Shown here piece by piece: positions 11,966-25,427 of a DNA stretch of 64,000 bases (the stretch's first letter is position 1; every line of letters starts with the position of its first letter). The stretch spans positions 124,001 through 188,000 of the forward strand of contig BGZK01000722.1 of assembly GCA_005406025.1 (NCBI GenBank), read 5' to 3'. The notes under the pieces are model-generated. The model made no database searches, was not told the origin of the DNA, and was given only the letters and a program-made list of their open reading frames with translations. Both the position numbers and the translations under genes were made by a program. The DNA comes from Eumeta japonica (taxonomy: Eukaryota > Arthropoda > Insecta > Lepidoptera > Psychidae).

Positions 11966-12264
11966 AAAATCTGATCATTACGACAAACTAATTTAACGAA
12001 TTGTCAAATTAAAATAAATAATAAACTAAAAAAACATTACACAAGAACCCATTTTAATATTTATAGCACTTGATATATACCACTACGTCTGTCTTATTTA
12101 ACTCAATAATTTTATTATTTACATATTTAATGTACGATATCGAAACGAAAAATGAATGATTTTTATGTATTTTATTGAATATTAATATACAAAGCAATTT
12201 TTGATACAACATTTAAAAAGTTCAATTTTCCAAATAAATTCGTTCATATTTATTTTTTAATGGG

Positions 12265-12480
12265 AATACCGTGTCCTCGTCGTTGAACACGTTCATACAC
12301 ACCGGAAAGTTTTAATGCATTAAGGCTCATCACAGGGCAAAGTTTGCTTTTAAAAGTTTCTTCATAATGAGTGGCCGACACGAGCCTCCGAGCCTCGATG
12401 CTCGAATGTACCTACAACGCTCGTGCTTGTTTAATGGTGATTTATTTGACGAGTGTAAATAATAACCAACCAAATAACCT
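12265..12480. promoter_or_regulatory. GC-richer candidate regulatory block
   Basis: Complex sequence with several TTAAT/ATTA cores (TTTAATGCATTAAGG, TTTAATGGTGATTTATTTG) mixed with CpG words (GCCGACACGAGCCTCCGAGCC). No coding frame. The mixture of homeodomain-like cores and a GC-rich setting suggests an enhancer, by inference. Confidence 0.3.
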
Positions 12481-14310
12481 TGTTAATGTACTAAAGTTAG
12501 GATTTTTATTGGCATGCAAAATAAAATGATATTGCATTCTCATGAAAATATGTATTGTTACTTTTGTATACTATACAATATTGTCTAATTGATTGATAAC
12601 AATAACAGAGACATATTTAATGATTTTTTTCAAAATACGTTCTACTGGATCACTTTAAACTATCGTTCATAAATAAAATCAATTTATTACTTAGAAAATT
12701 TCTTAGAACAGAGTAGTGATCGGTAATAACTATTTTGAGTCTTACGAAGCACGAATATCTTGAATCTTCTTAGTGGCTTGGACAGTTTTATAGGTTCCGT
12801 ATAGCTTACAAATGTACACTGTATGCAACTGTGTATCCTATGTTTAATATGATCGTTAATTTTCTATGGATTATTTAACATTAATAAATTGCTCTTCTCT
12901 TTTAGCCAGACAAATTGATTAAATCATTGTTATGAAAAAAATATATAAATAACTTATAATGCAAACGACAGGTTATGCTTTTAGCAAGCAACAATATACA
13001 AGAAAAAATATAGTATTGTTTTACTTCGTTAAAAACGACACTTTCTAAAATTTTCTTTTCGAACGGATGCTCGTCTTATTTATATTTAGCGTAGGTGGAA
13101 AATTCTACTTTCACTCTATGTTTCCCTCGTTAAAATAAACAAACAAATACATTATAGTGACAACGGTACCAATAAATCAGCCGCTTAAAATAGTTATAAA
13201 TAAAAAGGTCATTTATCAATGACGCACCGTGATTCACTAGCAAATAAAAATCTCTTGGGGACGGTACAGGCGACGAAAATAATTTCATATTTCTCAACAT
13301 TTTCCAATCCATTTCCAGTTCATTCAACTGTCATAAAGATATGCGGATGATCTCTTTTATTCATATAGTGTTCGAAAAGGCAGTCGTGATAGTTGTGAAT
13401 TGAAATTTTAATGAACATCATTTCATCTGTGCAATTTTATTGGATGTTTTCTTCTTCTTTTACATATATATTATTTATTGTGTTCCCGAAATTGTCAAAT
13501 AATATTGTAGCTAGCATCACTTACGCCACAACATTTATACTTCGAAGTTTTTTTTGTATCCCCAATTATAATTGAATAGACAATTTTTTACAAAAACAAA
13601 TTATCACTTTCTACACAAATAGACAATTGCTTTTTGGAAAAAGGTTTTTAGCTCTTAGCTAATGCAAGCTTACTACTATCGAAATGTATAATAATACTTT
13701 ATAATTACCGTAATGTCTGCATATATTCTTACACACAGTTTTGCGTATAAAGATATACAGCAATCGCGATACAATTATTTTATATAATTATCTATAACAC
13801 ATATTTATAATTCAGTTTATATATTTCTTTTTTTTTGGTTATGGACATTTAATTTTATACGAAAGTTGTATCATATGACCTTTCTTTATGATGAAATCGA
13901 AACATATAACAAGACAAAAGTATTCTATAGGATTTAAATGTTGAAATTCACTTTTAAAATCACACTTTTATTTTTAGAATGTTTCCAATGAGTTTTGCTA
14001 TATGTAGGTATTCACATGTAAAATAATGTATTATTTTTCAGTGATAAAAAATTAACAGCAACCAAAGTTTCATAAGCAATAAATATTTGTTTTTCAAAAC
14101 AAGAAACTTCCATTTTATGGTAATGATTAGCTACATGATATTTCAGTACATACTATTTTAAAAAATACAATTAAAAATCAATTCAATTATCAGGATAAAA
14201 AATATCAACGGTTTCCAACTGAATCATTTCTAGATAATAAAATATTTTTTTGCTACATCTCTCGAAGAAAAATGTTGCTAATTCTTAAAAGGGGATCACA
14301 GAATGCCTGT
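12480..14310. other. AT-rich DNA, no gene recognised
   Basis: Only short chance frames (for example minus strand 13327-13130). No repeat or motif that I can support. Confidence 0.5.
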
Positions 14311-14370
14311 CCAAATGACTCCCGATGCGCCCCCGCGGCAGGCGCGCCGCTCGGGAGGGACCGATACTGT
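14310..14370. other. Short CpG-rich block
   Basis: Sixty bases containing GATGCGCCCCCGCGGCAGGC and GCGCCGCTCGGGAGGG in otherwise AT-rich DNA. No reading frame. Possible small constrained element. Confidence 0.3.
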
Positions 14371-16330
14371 CAAGACAAGATAAAAATATTATAAATTGCA
14401 TTTTTTCGAAATCTCCCTTTTATAATTCATATAATACGCGACTAGCTTAGGTAACATTTTATATATATAACATAAAAAGGCTGAAAGAGACGGATTTACT
14501 TTGTTGTCGATAAGGGCGAAATAAAAATAGTTGTAAATCGTATTTTTGGTTGTATTTGTACAATGGTGATTATAGTAATCCCTAAATAGATCAATCAGAA
14601 ATTATAAAAAGACGAGATTTTTATAGGATCGGATCAGTTTTTGCTATCTGAATTATATAACAAACTAGCTATTCGTGTGCGGCTCTACCCTCGTTAATAT
14701 ATGTGTTCTTTCATCTTTAATGTGGAAAGACCTTACTGGCATTTCCAATCTCGTTCCCGCTCAGGGTTAAAATCTGTATAATATAAAACCAGGACAAATG
14801 TTAGTATCATTATAAAATATAAGCCATATTACTCTGATAGTGTAGCTTTCTATGTGTGAAAATTTGTACAGGCCCACTCCTCCTCCCCGAGGATAACTTT
14901 TTCATGACATCTGACTAAATAAAACAAAACCTATCTCATACGCTAAGCCAAGATCTATCTACCCATGAAAACCGCATTAAATTTGTACAGTAATTTCAAA
15001 GATGTACGCGAACACACAGACAGACAGAAAAACGAAAAATTTAAAAGTTCTTCTCTCCCTATTCTGTACATACCTCTGATGTACAGACATGCGAGTTCTA
15101 ATGTTTTATTTTATGTATACATATGAACCTAAATGTTCAGACGAAAATGTGTGTCCAGTTTCTAAATGTTCCTATTAATATTATTCCGATACATATTAGT
15201 CTGGCAATTACAAAAGAATATTTCACGAAATGTTTAGGGCCGCATTAAAAGTATCTTAGAAAATAGGTTATATTAAGAATTTTAATATTACCGACTTATT
15301 AGTTTTAGTAAATTAAAATGTAGCCCAAATTGAAACCTTTTTATAGCCCAAAAACATATGTAGGGTTTCGAATAGCACGACTAACACGATAAAAAACTAA
15401 GTGATTTGTCTAAAATCATTAATCAGTTCAAATTTTTCAAATTGTTTTAGCAAATTTTAGTAAATATTAGTGTCATACGCACTTATAACAAACATTCATT
15501 TTTTATTTGCTAACAACCCTTCCGAATGTATAGGGTACCTAGCAGAAAGCCCTTGAAAAGTAGTTATAATAAAATAAATCAAAATTGCTTATCTCAAATT
15601 TACTAACAAACATATTGACAATATCCTTATAATTACTAGATTTTTTGATATTCATGAGTACAATTATAGCAGTAGTCTCATCAAATAGAAAATTTACTTT
15701 ATCAAATTGGTTAAAATCTAAAATCAATTGCTTTTATTACATTTTATATACAATACCATTCTGGATCAAAGACAAGCACAATGTTTTCTGAAATATTTCA
15801 AACTTAAATGATTTCTAAACTTATTATTACTTTAAATTATAGAGATGTTGAAGTTTAAAGCATCCGGCGTTAGATAGATTATTTTTATTTAAAACATCGA
15901 TAAAATGATAACCATCCTTATATTCATAAAAAAATTAAACTAGTATATAACATATATACTCAAATTTCAATGGGGCAGAAAACCGTAAAAGACAGCTGTA
16001 TTTGATGAAATAACTTGTACAATAAATTGTACTGAAACAATTGTAAAAATAAAATGCATGCACTGTTGACCACACATATGTACTGGACAGGAGTCATTAC
16101 GTTGACTAACTAAGCTAAGTTACTGCCTCCCAAGACAGTATACAAACTAATTAGGCCGACAGTGACTATTGTTCAATTTTGTTCCGTTTATCGTCTTAAT
16201 ATAGATTCGAAAATTCCATTTCATTGGTTATACACCACAAAATATTTTTTCTCCAAAGATATCGGTCTACCTAACGCACCACTCACATTATACGCCCAAA
16301 GTCAAAGGCTAACAGAAAATAAATTCTAAA
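14370..16330. other. AT-rich DNA, no gene recognised
   Basis: No supported feature. Short frames such as minus strand 15727-15539 have no recognisable content. Confidence 0.5.
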
Positions 16331-16720
16331 ACTAATTGTAGCGAAAGCGTCGCGTGACGCCGTGTCAACGGCCCCGTACTCCTGTACGGGGCCGAATTCC
16401 TATTCGGGTTTGTTTATTTAACAAAAGTTAAATACTCGGCTAAATTAGGACGAATAAGAAAGCAAAACAAAATAGATGACACAAACGCACGAGGCGGCGA
16501 CGATTTAGTACATTAAATTCACATTAGTCTCAAGATCGCGCGCGGGGAAACGCCGCGAAATTATCTCGCCGGCGGCGGGGGAGGGAAAAAAAAGAAGAAG
16601 AAAATTAGCAAGTCGACGTACACCTTAATATACTTAATATTGCACAAACATAAATTTGGTTAATACCGTACCATAGAACGGTTAACCGTGCGGAAATGCT
16701 GCAGTGATCTATTCGTCCTC
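16330..16720. promoter_or_regulatory. GC-rich block opening with three tandem hairpins
   Basis: CpG-rich island that starts with three consecutive perfect inverted repeats, each with a 4-nt loop: GCGTC/GACGC (16347-16360), GGCCCCGTAC/GTACGGGGCC (16370-16393) and CCGAAT/ATTCGG (16392-16407). The last two share the loop TCCT and overlap by two bases. Further on is CGCCGGCGGCGGGGGAGGG. The island may be transcribed and structured, or may be a regulatory element. No coding frame was found. Confidence 0.4.
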
Positions 16721-18110
16721 TTCCATTTCGTTGGCCGCGTTCTGTTTTGATCGTTCGTGTAATTTAATTTAATATCTACGTTTTTTTACTTACCATGTTC
16801 TAAATATTGTTGCAATACATTTTATTTCATTATGTGAGATTTACAACTTTGGATATGGCGCGTTTGTGGTTTCCTCCTCATTACAACTTTATATTTTTCC
16901 AATGTTTGTATCTTTAAATTCGAAAAGTCTAAGAAAAAGAAAAATATAAATAGAAAATACTAGCTTTCGTTTGCAACTCTGCCCGCGTGGATGTACGTGG
17001 ATGAATTTCTTCGTATTTTATATCGAGTCGAATATCTTTCAACCGTGATTCCAATTTTAGCCTTATTCTTGACTACAATACCAGTTCCAGTGTTCGTTCT
17101 CATCTAGAACTGTCGGCCTCGTCTCAATTTCGACAGTGGTTTCAATCTAGATCCCTATTCCGGTCATGCCATCACTCCTGATCACGGCTCCTCCTTCCAT
17201 TCGGTTTCGGTAAATTTATTCCAGAGAAATGCATTGTTTTTAACAGCAAACATAGTAATTAAGTGAGTTAAATATATTTTCGGTGTAAGAGTATTATATT
17301 ATGAAATGATCTTCCTTCCGCTATTTTCAATCTCGAATTAGTGTTGACTTTAGACAGGACCTCTTCTTTTGGACATGTTACCAATTACTAATCGTTATTT
17401 AAAACTTAAGTATTCCTTCTATATTCATGCGAGCAAAACTACGAGCAAAAGCTTGTGTATACCAAAACTTCACTCAGCTTTTATAATTCCATACCAAAAA
17501 ATATAGAAATATGTACCGATCATATAAATCGGACCTGTAGTGCTCAGATTATTGGAGTACAAACGGAACGACAAAGATGGAGGTGTTATTTTTACTACCT
17601 CATATGTGGAAGGGAAATTCCATCGCTTCATATTAGTATCCGTTACGTATTTGCACTAGTTTACAAGGCTGTTATTCAAGTCTCTAATATTTTTTTTTGC
17701 GATGTGCATTTTTGCGATTTACACATATATAGATATATAGATAAATAGCTAAAAAAATTACAAAATATGTAAATACTAAAATGATTATAGATTAATTGTT
17801 CATTCATTAATATGACCGTACTTTATGTGATGAGATAAATGAGAAATTACGTAATGGTGATTCAGCTCAGTCATTATGTAACTTACTGAATATTCGGCAA
17901 TTAATGAATTTTTTTGTCGAATCCACAAAGTATTGAGTAATGAAAATCGTCATCCATAACTATTTAAAGTTTTTATACCTATACAATATTATACCTATAC
18001 CATTTTATACTAATATCAGTCAACTCCAATGCTGTGCTTTGTAAACTTTAAATCATACTCAAAAATTTACATTAAATCATAACAATTTGTACAATTTAAT
18101 CAAAACTAAA
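16720..18110. other. Mostly AT-rich; one unrecognised 97-codon frame
   Basis: The plus-strand frame at 17455-17748 has a hydrophobic, cysteine- and tyrosine-rich C-terminal half and no motif I know. The TA-rich codon content fits chance. Nothing else supported. Confidence 0.4.
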
Positions 18111-18365
18111 AGTGTAGTCGCGGCGTCCTATGTCCAGGCACGCAGCCGCTGTAAGGCACGTTTAATATTAGAAGGGCTGATTTATACCCTTTACCCATAA
18201 TGAAGTGTCCGCCTGCAGCGCTCTCCCAAACAAACCTAGCTAGAGTTGCAACGCACTAATTCATAGCGCGCAATTAATAGGTGCAGGAAGTCGGGAACGT
18301 ATGTGGACGCCTGTATCAGATGCCCGTAATGGCCCCGGTAACGTAAAGCCATTGGAGATTGAAGA
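18110..18365. promoter_or_regulatory. GC-rich candidate regulatory block
   Basis: Complex block (GTCGCGGCGTCCTATGTCC, GTCCGCCTGCAGCGCTCTCC) with TTAATA and CAATTAATAGG homeodomain-like cores. It has sharp edges and no coding frame. Confidence 0.3.
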
Positions 18366-18378
18366 AATTAATGATTTT

Positions 18379-18639
18379 TTAGGGTTTGCTGCTGATTTCA
18401 AATTGTAGGATATACGAACCAATATATTTCCCTTTCTTTATAAATAAAAAAGGTGCATGTTTCATTGAAATAATAAAGATTATGCGCAAATGAATATACT
18501 GATACAATTTATGTGCGGTCGACATGTTGGCTTCTACAAGTTTTCTTAGTGATCGAGACAGGTTCCTCCTTCTAAAGCCAAAAAAACAATATTGACGCAT
18601 TGAGTCGCTATTGCTATCGCTAAATACACACATAAACAC
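18379..18639 (-). other. Unrecognised 86-codon frame, doubtful
   Basis: Its N-terminal half is less AT-driven than most chance frames here (SDSNSDSMRQYC, then RRRNLSRSLRKLVEANM), and an acceptor-like GTGTGTATTTAG precedes it on the minus strand. No domain recognised and no donor identified. It could be an eroded exon or chance. Confidence 0.12.
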
Positions 18640-19740
18640 AATAATATAATAACTGAATAAATCCCTTAAAAGAAAACATTAGAAAAGAGTGATCCAATAT
18701 TTTTTATCTTGAAATACGTGGGCGTTTGTTTACATTATTACTCATGAAATGACATGTTTGCTTTTATTAATGATTTGTGATTTTATTTATACTCGGTCTC
18801 GAACATTCTGTTCGGCACACTCGCCAATTATTATATGTATATATATATATGTATTTGAAAATTCGAGGGTTGACGAGTCAGTTTTATTTTGGTGATCAGT
18901 ACATTAACAAGTTAACTGCAATCAATTAAAAATATTTAATTGGTTCTGTAGTGTGCTTTTCTGTTTCAGTGTTACTGAATGTACCAATACGCATTTTTTT
19001 CGAATATTTACCCCCTGTTTCAATCTTGGAATTTCGATAGGGTTATTTCGTAACAACATGATGTTTTTTACGCAAAGTGATCAAAGAATAATGCCACGCT
19101 ATTAATATTTAGGTAACTTGTATATAAATTGCTGAGGACGCGGAGTAGTGGAACACTGAGAGATTAATGGTCAGTTGTTCATTGAAAACATATTTGTACG
19201 AAACTGATAATAGACACAAAGAAGTTACAAAAAAAGCCAATATATCAATAATGACATAAATAGAGAAAGAAATGTATAAACATGAATTAATATGTAATTT
19301 ATGAGATTCAGAAAGTATAAAATAAATATATAAATGTAAAACATACAGTAAAATGAAATTATTAATGCAAGAAAAATGAAACTTGAGCAAAAATAGTACC
19401 TCAGAAATTACTCATTAGAGATAAGAAATATGCATTAATAAAAGTTTCAAAAAAATTAAATGAAAAAACTTCAAAATAAATGCAATAATAAATAACACTG
19501 AAAGAAATCAAGGAGGAAAAAGTGATCAATAGCTTGTCGGACCATGCGTACTGTAGGGTTTCGAAGCCGTTACTGCAAAGAATTGTACAATAGATGAAAA
19601 AACTACGTTGTTACACTTTTTTTCCGTGTTTCCCGCACAGAATAGGTATAAGCACTTTAGTCGCCTATAACTAGAGAAACAAGTAGGTATGTCGACTATT
19701 ACTCTGAAACTAGTGTACATTACGATGCATCAAAAAAAGA
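18640..19740. other. AT-rich DNA with a short (TA)n tract
   Basis: A TATG/TATA microsatellite lies at 18832-18854. Otherwise AT-rich, without a supported gene. A hydrophobic 93-codon minus-strand frame (19390-19109) is low-complexity and probably chance. Confidence 0.5.
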
Positions 19741-20216
19741 GCGTATCTTCATGACGTTTACGTCCTTTTGTTGAGAAGCGTAGTTCGCAAATAACTCAAA
19801 AACGGTATATCTGATGATCTTCAAAACAATTTTCGTTGAAAGTATTTATTAAGAATCATCTTTTGGACGTACGATTTAAAAAATAGAGGCGGTGACACAA
19901 TTTCTGCTACTTTCGGAGCGATTATTTCTAAAAATATTCAATTATTCAAAAAATATTCGCCAAGAAAGTTTAGTGTTTATCACACGTTGATTTTTGCTGA
20001 AAAAAAATTTTTTTCAGCTTCTGTTACATGTATGGAGTGCCCCCCCAAATATATTTATTTTGTTATTTAAGTACCAAACTTAATAGTCTATACTCCGTAT
20101 TTCATCAATGTACATCTTGTAATTTTTAAGTAAAATGCCTGTGACATACGGACGGACGGACATGGCGAAACTATAACGGTTATTTTTTTGCGATTTTGGC
20201 TCGGAAACCTAAAAAA
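19741..20216 (+). repeat. Lepidopteran-type interspersed repeat
   Basis: The landmarks run in the order I recall for a common moth/butterfly dispersed repeat: CGCAAATAACTCAAAAACGG and TATATCTGATGATCTTC, then AAAAATAGAGGCGGT with CACAATTTCTGCTACTT and GGAGCGATTATTTC, then CTGTTACATGTATGGAGTGC with a C-run, and finally GGACGGACATGGCGAAACT with GGAAACCTAAAAA. No open frame, so probably a non-autonomous element. The family name and ends are not certain. Confidence 0.6.
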
Positions 20217-20459
20217 GAACAAATCCTATATCTAATCATGCTACAGGTATATCTATGGACATTATAAAGTAAAAAAAAAAAACTGGAAAGAACGTGAAAC
20301 TTATATTTCAACAAATCACGTTGTACAACAAAATAAAAAACTTAACAAAAAATATTATTTACTATATTAAGATTTCGTGTACGTTATTTTTTGGTTCTAT
20401 AGACTAATAATGTAGATAACACGCGTATAAGTAGGTATATTTAAAAATAACGGATATGC

Positions 20460-20770
20460 TACTAATGTATATTGGAACTGCACACTGTGGATAGACATCC
20501 AAAGGCATTACTCGATCAGTCAGAGTCGTAATACATGTCAACCTTGCAAGTCCAATTAGTTGAGGAACCCGTTAAATCAATTCGTTTAAGACGACAGTAA
20601 TATATAACGTCCCGACGCAGAGCTTTGTTTTCAGTGGCTCACATCCAAACTATTCGTTATTCGCGAAAGCTGCGGCCTTAGCAAGAAATAAAAAGACAGC
20701 CCAGAAACTTAAAGCCCGCTTTTAAGTTTAAGACTATCAGTGCTTCGGACCGCTTCAGAAGGAAATAGCT
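20460..20770. promoter_or_regulatory. GC-richer candidate regulatory block
   Basis: Mixed-composition block with AACGTCCCGACGCAGAGC, TTCGCGAAAGCTGCGGCC and CTTCGGACCGCTTCAGAAGG. No frame or repeat family recognised. Candidate constrained element by composition. Confidence 0.28.
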
Positions 20771-22240
20771 ATATAACTTGAATTCAGTTTTTCTTTTGTG
20801 ACATTAGTATTTGAACTATCTCTAAATCTTCTCAGTTAAAACTATTTACACGAGTACTATAATCACAATTTTATTCATTTCATTTTTATTCGTTTTTTAT
20901 AGAAAACTCAAGTTTTTACTGTCGATGAACGAATATAGTAATACATAATAATAATAAAAACAATGTCCAAGTTTGTTTTTACGATCTTTTAATGGGAACA
21001 ATTACACAATTTCTACAATATGGGAAATAAAATATCTCGTTAAATACAACAACTGGAAGATTGAAATAAAAAAATATTAATTTAAAGTATCAATCAAATT
21101 AGGTCATATTTTAAAGAAAGAATTTACGATATATGTTTTTTAACAGAAAAAAATAGTAAAACAATTGTTTATAACAATGAATAAAAACACTTTAATAGTA
21201 TTTCCTACATATTATTATTTAATCGATTTTTCATTTTTACATGGACGATAAGGTTAGGGCTTGCAGTTAAGTGAACATTTTAATTAATACATAATTATTC
21301 AGCAATTATATTTAATTCATAATTAACAGTACACTTACATTAAAGTAATATGTTTTGATTGGGTGTCGCAAGAAGTGCTCCTGTGCTTGATCACATGCAG
21401 AAACAATGGACGGCGTGGTCACGGGACGTCACTTTTTAGTTTTATTAAACTTCGCCTTAAAAAAAGTGGGTGATAATAGTACCCCACAACTATAATCGTG
21501 TCGTTATATATGCACGTATGTGTATAAATAAACGTGTTTCATTTTTCAATGATAGTATGTATACAGTTTATGCTGAATAAAGACGATTTCTTCTTCTATT
21601 TCCAGCCATTTAGACGTGACTAAAAAGCAAACAGGTTTATATTTATACTGAAAACGTTTATTAAAATAAATGCCATTTATTTTTTAAATTTAGATTTCCG
21701 TATTTAAAAATAAACAGCGATTGATTTTTATAGTTACCGAATACTGAACACTAGTTTCATTTAGGCTAAAAACGATTAGAAAGTGACTTAATGAAGATGA
21801 TATATTTTTAGCGCGTTACACAAAAACTGACGTATACTAATTCATTCAACGTAAAACACAATTGTATGAATAACGAATAGCAGGAAATTAATTCGCTCTA
21901 TAGAAATTTTTCCTATACATATTTTCACCTTTAAAAGGAAAAAAGATTTTATCGTATTTTGTTTAATTATGCACCGTAAATTGTTTTATTTGCGACTTTG
22001 ATGCATCTCGTTATATGTGTGTAGTACATCTTAGGGTATAACAACAACGTAAAATTAGTAAAATAAAATAAAAAATACCTGAATGGCAGGGATTTAAGTA
22101 CAAGAGTTTTTAAAGAGAAAATTTCTGAATTGGCCTTTTATAATAACATAATTTTCGTGTAATTATTATGCGATATTAACATATTTTGTAAAATCTGATC
22201 AACAGGTTAATTAAATATTAAAATTTTAAACGTAGGCATG
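20770..22240. other. AT-rich DNA, no gene recognised
   Basis: One short GC-richer patch (21,355-21,440; CGCAAGAAGTGCTCCTGTGC and GGACGGCGTGGTCACGGG) could be an eroded transposon piece. The rest is AT-rich with no supported feature. Confidence 0.4.
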
Positions 22241-22620
22241 GCTTTATAAGTCAACTGTTACGCGTTCCCTACTCTCCGGCAGACGAGCAAGGCGTACATT
22301 TCAGCTTAACGGTTTCGACTTGAAAGGTTTAATTAAGTTTGAATGTAGCAACACATATGTTAATCCTCCGCGAAATATATTTCCGTTTCTTGCGGAATCC
22401 GATACACGGGCCGCGGTGGTCGCTGTGAAGATGCGATAAATTAAGAGCAAAGCTGCGAGCCCGGATTTCCCTGGAGCTTACTCTCACTCAAGAGCACTCC
22501 TGCCGCCTAATCCAGAAAGCCTTATTATGCTACCCTCACATTGAGCCCGCGCCACTTCTGCTACCTACTTGAAAATACCCCGCCAAGCTAATGTTCCAGT
22601 GCCCTCAACTTGTTTTACCT
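22240..22620. promoter_or_regulatory. GC-rich candidate regulatory block
   Basis: Long, complex block: CGTTCCCTACTCTCCGGCAG, GGTTTAATTAAGTTTG, GGGCCGCGGTGGTCGCTG, then CACTCCTGCCGCCTAATCC with a TAATCC (Bicoid/Otx-like) core. It has sharp transitions to AT-rich DNA on both sides. An 83-codon frame starting at 22,569 has no domain. Confidence 0.35.
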
Positions 22621-23540
22621 CGTGCATGTTACGATTGGGTAAATTATTAAAATACATGAAAGTTTGTTTATATTTAAGCAGAAAGTTCCTTGCTTCATCA
22701 TATATTTTTCGTCACACTTTCCAATTTCAATTATGTTTCATTGAAATATACGTAGTAATAATAACTCAATGTAACGTTTACTACAGTTTAATCATTCTTT
22801 CAATTTTTTTCAATTCTTGAATTGAAATTAATAAAATCACAACTATACACTTTTAAGTGATTGAATCCGTTTTTTTTAGAATCAAACTGTTGCGAACATG
22901 ATGAGGTTTTTATTGAGAAACATTGAGGTTTTTATAGTGTCTTTGAGTTTTCTCAATTTCTTTTCATATTTACTTATCGTATCCTTATATTTCGTATGCC
23001 ATTCTTCACTACAAATAAAGAGTACCTAATTTTGAATCCACCAATAACTGAAGATTCTCTTAAAATAATTATAATCTTTCCTCTAAAACCAGTATAGCTT
23101 CAGCATCATTTTACTTAAGCTCTGTATATTACATCTCTATTTTTCATTTTACTATTCTGCTAACTCATCAGCTCTAAGACAAAACAATAAAAAAGCTTAT
23201 ATTTTTCTTCCGTGCATTAATTACACTTAAATAAATAGAATTTGTAATAATAAAGATTTAAATTTCCAAATCGTCGATGAATTTTGAAGGGAAACGTATA
23301 TATTTTATACAACATATGCAACATTTGTTGAGTCGAAGTTTTGTAACCGAACAGTTAAAGAATTACTAAGAAATAAAAAAAAGAAATAAAAAAGTCACGA
23401 TTTCGTGAATATATATGGGATAGATTTCTCCAACTGCAAGTTTCTCGTTATAATATAGGTATATTGCATTCTCTAGAAGCATTGCACAGTGCAAATGACC
23501 ACAACTGCTCGAACTTGCAATTTCTCCAATTTAAATTGTC
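22620..23540. other. AT-rich stretch without recognised gene
   Basis: No supported feature. Confidence 0.5.
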
Positions 23541-23900
23541 TATGAGGGCCGGCCGACTGAAGTAAGCCGGTGCATTCCGCACTTATCGGCCGTGTCGACG
23601 CAACCGTCGCGCCCGCGGCCGAACGAGACCAGCTGAAACGAAACGCAACAAGGGGGAAAGGGATACTGCGCCTCTGGACGGCGTCGTTTTTTAAATAATC
23701 AACTCAGGAATGACGATAGGCACCGGGCGATTCGAAATATTTTATCGAGTCGGAAAACCTAGTATTGCGGTGGCCGTTTAATTGTTCCTCCTCACGACAG
23801 GCGTCGGAGGTTTTTTTTTTTTGCCATTGCACATTCGGCGGATTATTACACGATAACGTATGTCATTTTAATTTGGTCGCCTAGCATCCTACTGCTGTTC
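23540..23900. promoter_or_regulatory. GC-rich block, long
   Basis: About 360 bp of CpG-rich complex sequence (GGGCCGGCCGACTGAAG, CGTCGCGCCCGCGGCCGAAC, CACCGGGCGATTCG) containing a 12-T run at 23,811. There is no open frame across it on either strand. One of the stronger candidate regulatory blocks in the left half. Confidence 0.35.
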
Positions 23901-24740
23901 CATGTTATTAAAATTCAAAACACTCGAAGTGTAATTTGACTCGTATTATTATGTTTTTATTTAAGGAAATGATATTTTTTACAGAGATATAAATTTCAGG
24001 CGTCTGAGAATTATCACGATTATCAAGACAGTTCTGACATCAAATATGCTTTTCGTCGAATTCACGAGTTTTAGATGTTGTATTTTATAAATTGCTTACA
24101 AAGAGACGATTATGTAAATCAATGTAAATAATATTGCATAAGTTCTAGATTAAAATAAAGAATGGCCTGTCTTTGACATATAAGAGGACATTAAGAATTA
24201 AAGAATGGGACAATTCCAAATATAAATTTTAGGTTTTGCTCCGAGGAATTGTACCTACTACCTTTTGCAACTCTGCAAGCAATTTATACAAATTTATAGT
24301 TAAAACTAGTGATGATAATGTGTACATCAGCTATGTGTATCTTTTAACAAAGACGTTCATGACATTAAATCCTATTAATGTTTTTTTATTTTACAAATTA
24401 TATTATTTTAAAATATTAAAAAAGAATGCAAAACTATAATTCAAGAAAAAATAATAAATAAATATTTTTTTCTTCATTTTTATTCGACGTTTTACGTTTG
24501 TGAACTTCATAAATAATTAATTTTAAAAATGCAGTTAATGATTTAGACAACAATGTTCCACAGCTCTCTTTCTTAATTAACAAGTAAATGATAATAAATC
24601 ATATTAATATCATAAAATGCCAGCATATTATTTTCTTTATGAATAAAATGACAACCAAAAGTTCAATTTTTCAGTTTTTTTTTTAACGAGAATCTAAACC
24701 AGAATATAACGGAATAATTATAATAAGCGGTTAAAAACAA
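23900..24740. other. AT-rich stretch without recognised gene
   Basis: No supported feature. The frame at 24236-24439 is AT-driven and unrecognised. Confidence 0.5.
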
Positions 24741-25010
24741 TTCTCCGCCCGCAACCACAACGCAATGTCTCTATTTCCTATCTCTGAATTGAGTCCGCTT
24801 TCGTGGCGACATCTTTTATCGCGGCCCGCGCTTCTATCCGCTTTCGTTTTGTTTGTGCGTTTGTTTGGAAACTGCGAAGCTACACAGCGGCCGTAAATTA
24901 TTGCTCGGGGAGATTTGTTTCCATAGTTGCGCGGCCGCAATAGATCAACGTTCGCCGGATGTTAGCTATGTTGAGGACCCGAGATTGTCAGCCCGTTGTT
25001 TCTAGCCGGC
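24740..25010. promoter_or_regulatory. GC-rich candidate regulatory block
   Basis: CpG-bearing block with TTTATCGCGGCCCGCGC, ACACAGCGGCCGTAAATTA and GTTGCGCGGCCGCAATAG (two CGGCCG words 35-40 bp apart). A 69-codon minus-strand frame lies on it but is unrecognised and arginine-rich, as expected from GC-rich shadow frames. Confidence 0.35.
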
Positions 25011-25427
25011 TTATATAAAATATGTCAGTGCTCTGTATGAGGGTTTTTAACCTTATCATCCCATTGAACTCTTGAGTACAACGTCCAAATGTACCCATTA
25101 GATTATTGTTCCCAAGCAATAATTTGCTTTTGTGTTGCATGTTTAGATTATTAATATTTATTTTAAATAATTAATTTTTTAACTCTTTTGTAGGTTTTCC
25201 AGGTTTTTATAAAAACTAAGAGGAGTTGTGTAATTTCTTCTAACCTTTTTGCAATGTTTCAAATGAAACTCTTTTTTAATTCCATTTCAGTATTTGTATG
25301 AGACACAGACTGATTAAGGCGAAAATTTATCTAGAAATAAAATAGTACTTACTATAAAAACCAAAATTGTGCATAACCAGCATATACCGGATTTCATTTA
25401 CATCCATAGCACGTTGTTCAAATTATG
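25010..25427. other. AT-rich stretch without recognised gene
   Basis: No supported feature between the GC-rich block and the mariner end. Confidence 0.5.

Noticed and set aside
17455..17748. 97-codon plus-strand frame as a gene
   Set aside because: No domain, no splice context and AT-driven residue content; its length is within chance for a 64-kb AT-rich window.
18150..18165. TAAGGCACG as in the start of miR-124
   Set aside because: The match stops after nine bases and there is no hairpin around it.
21828..21845. ACGTATACT resembling the start of the iab-4 microRNA
   Set aside because: It diverges at once after nine bases and no stem partner is present, so it gives no support for a Hox-cluster microRNA.
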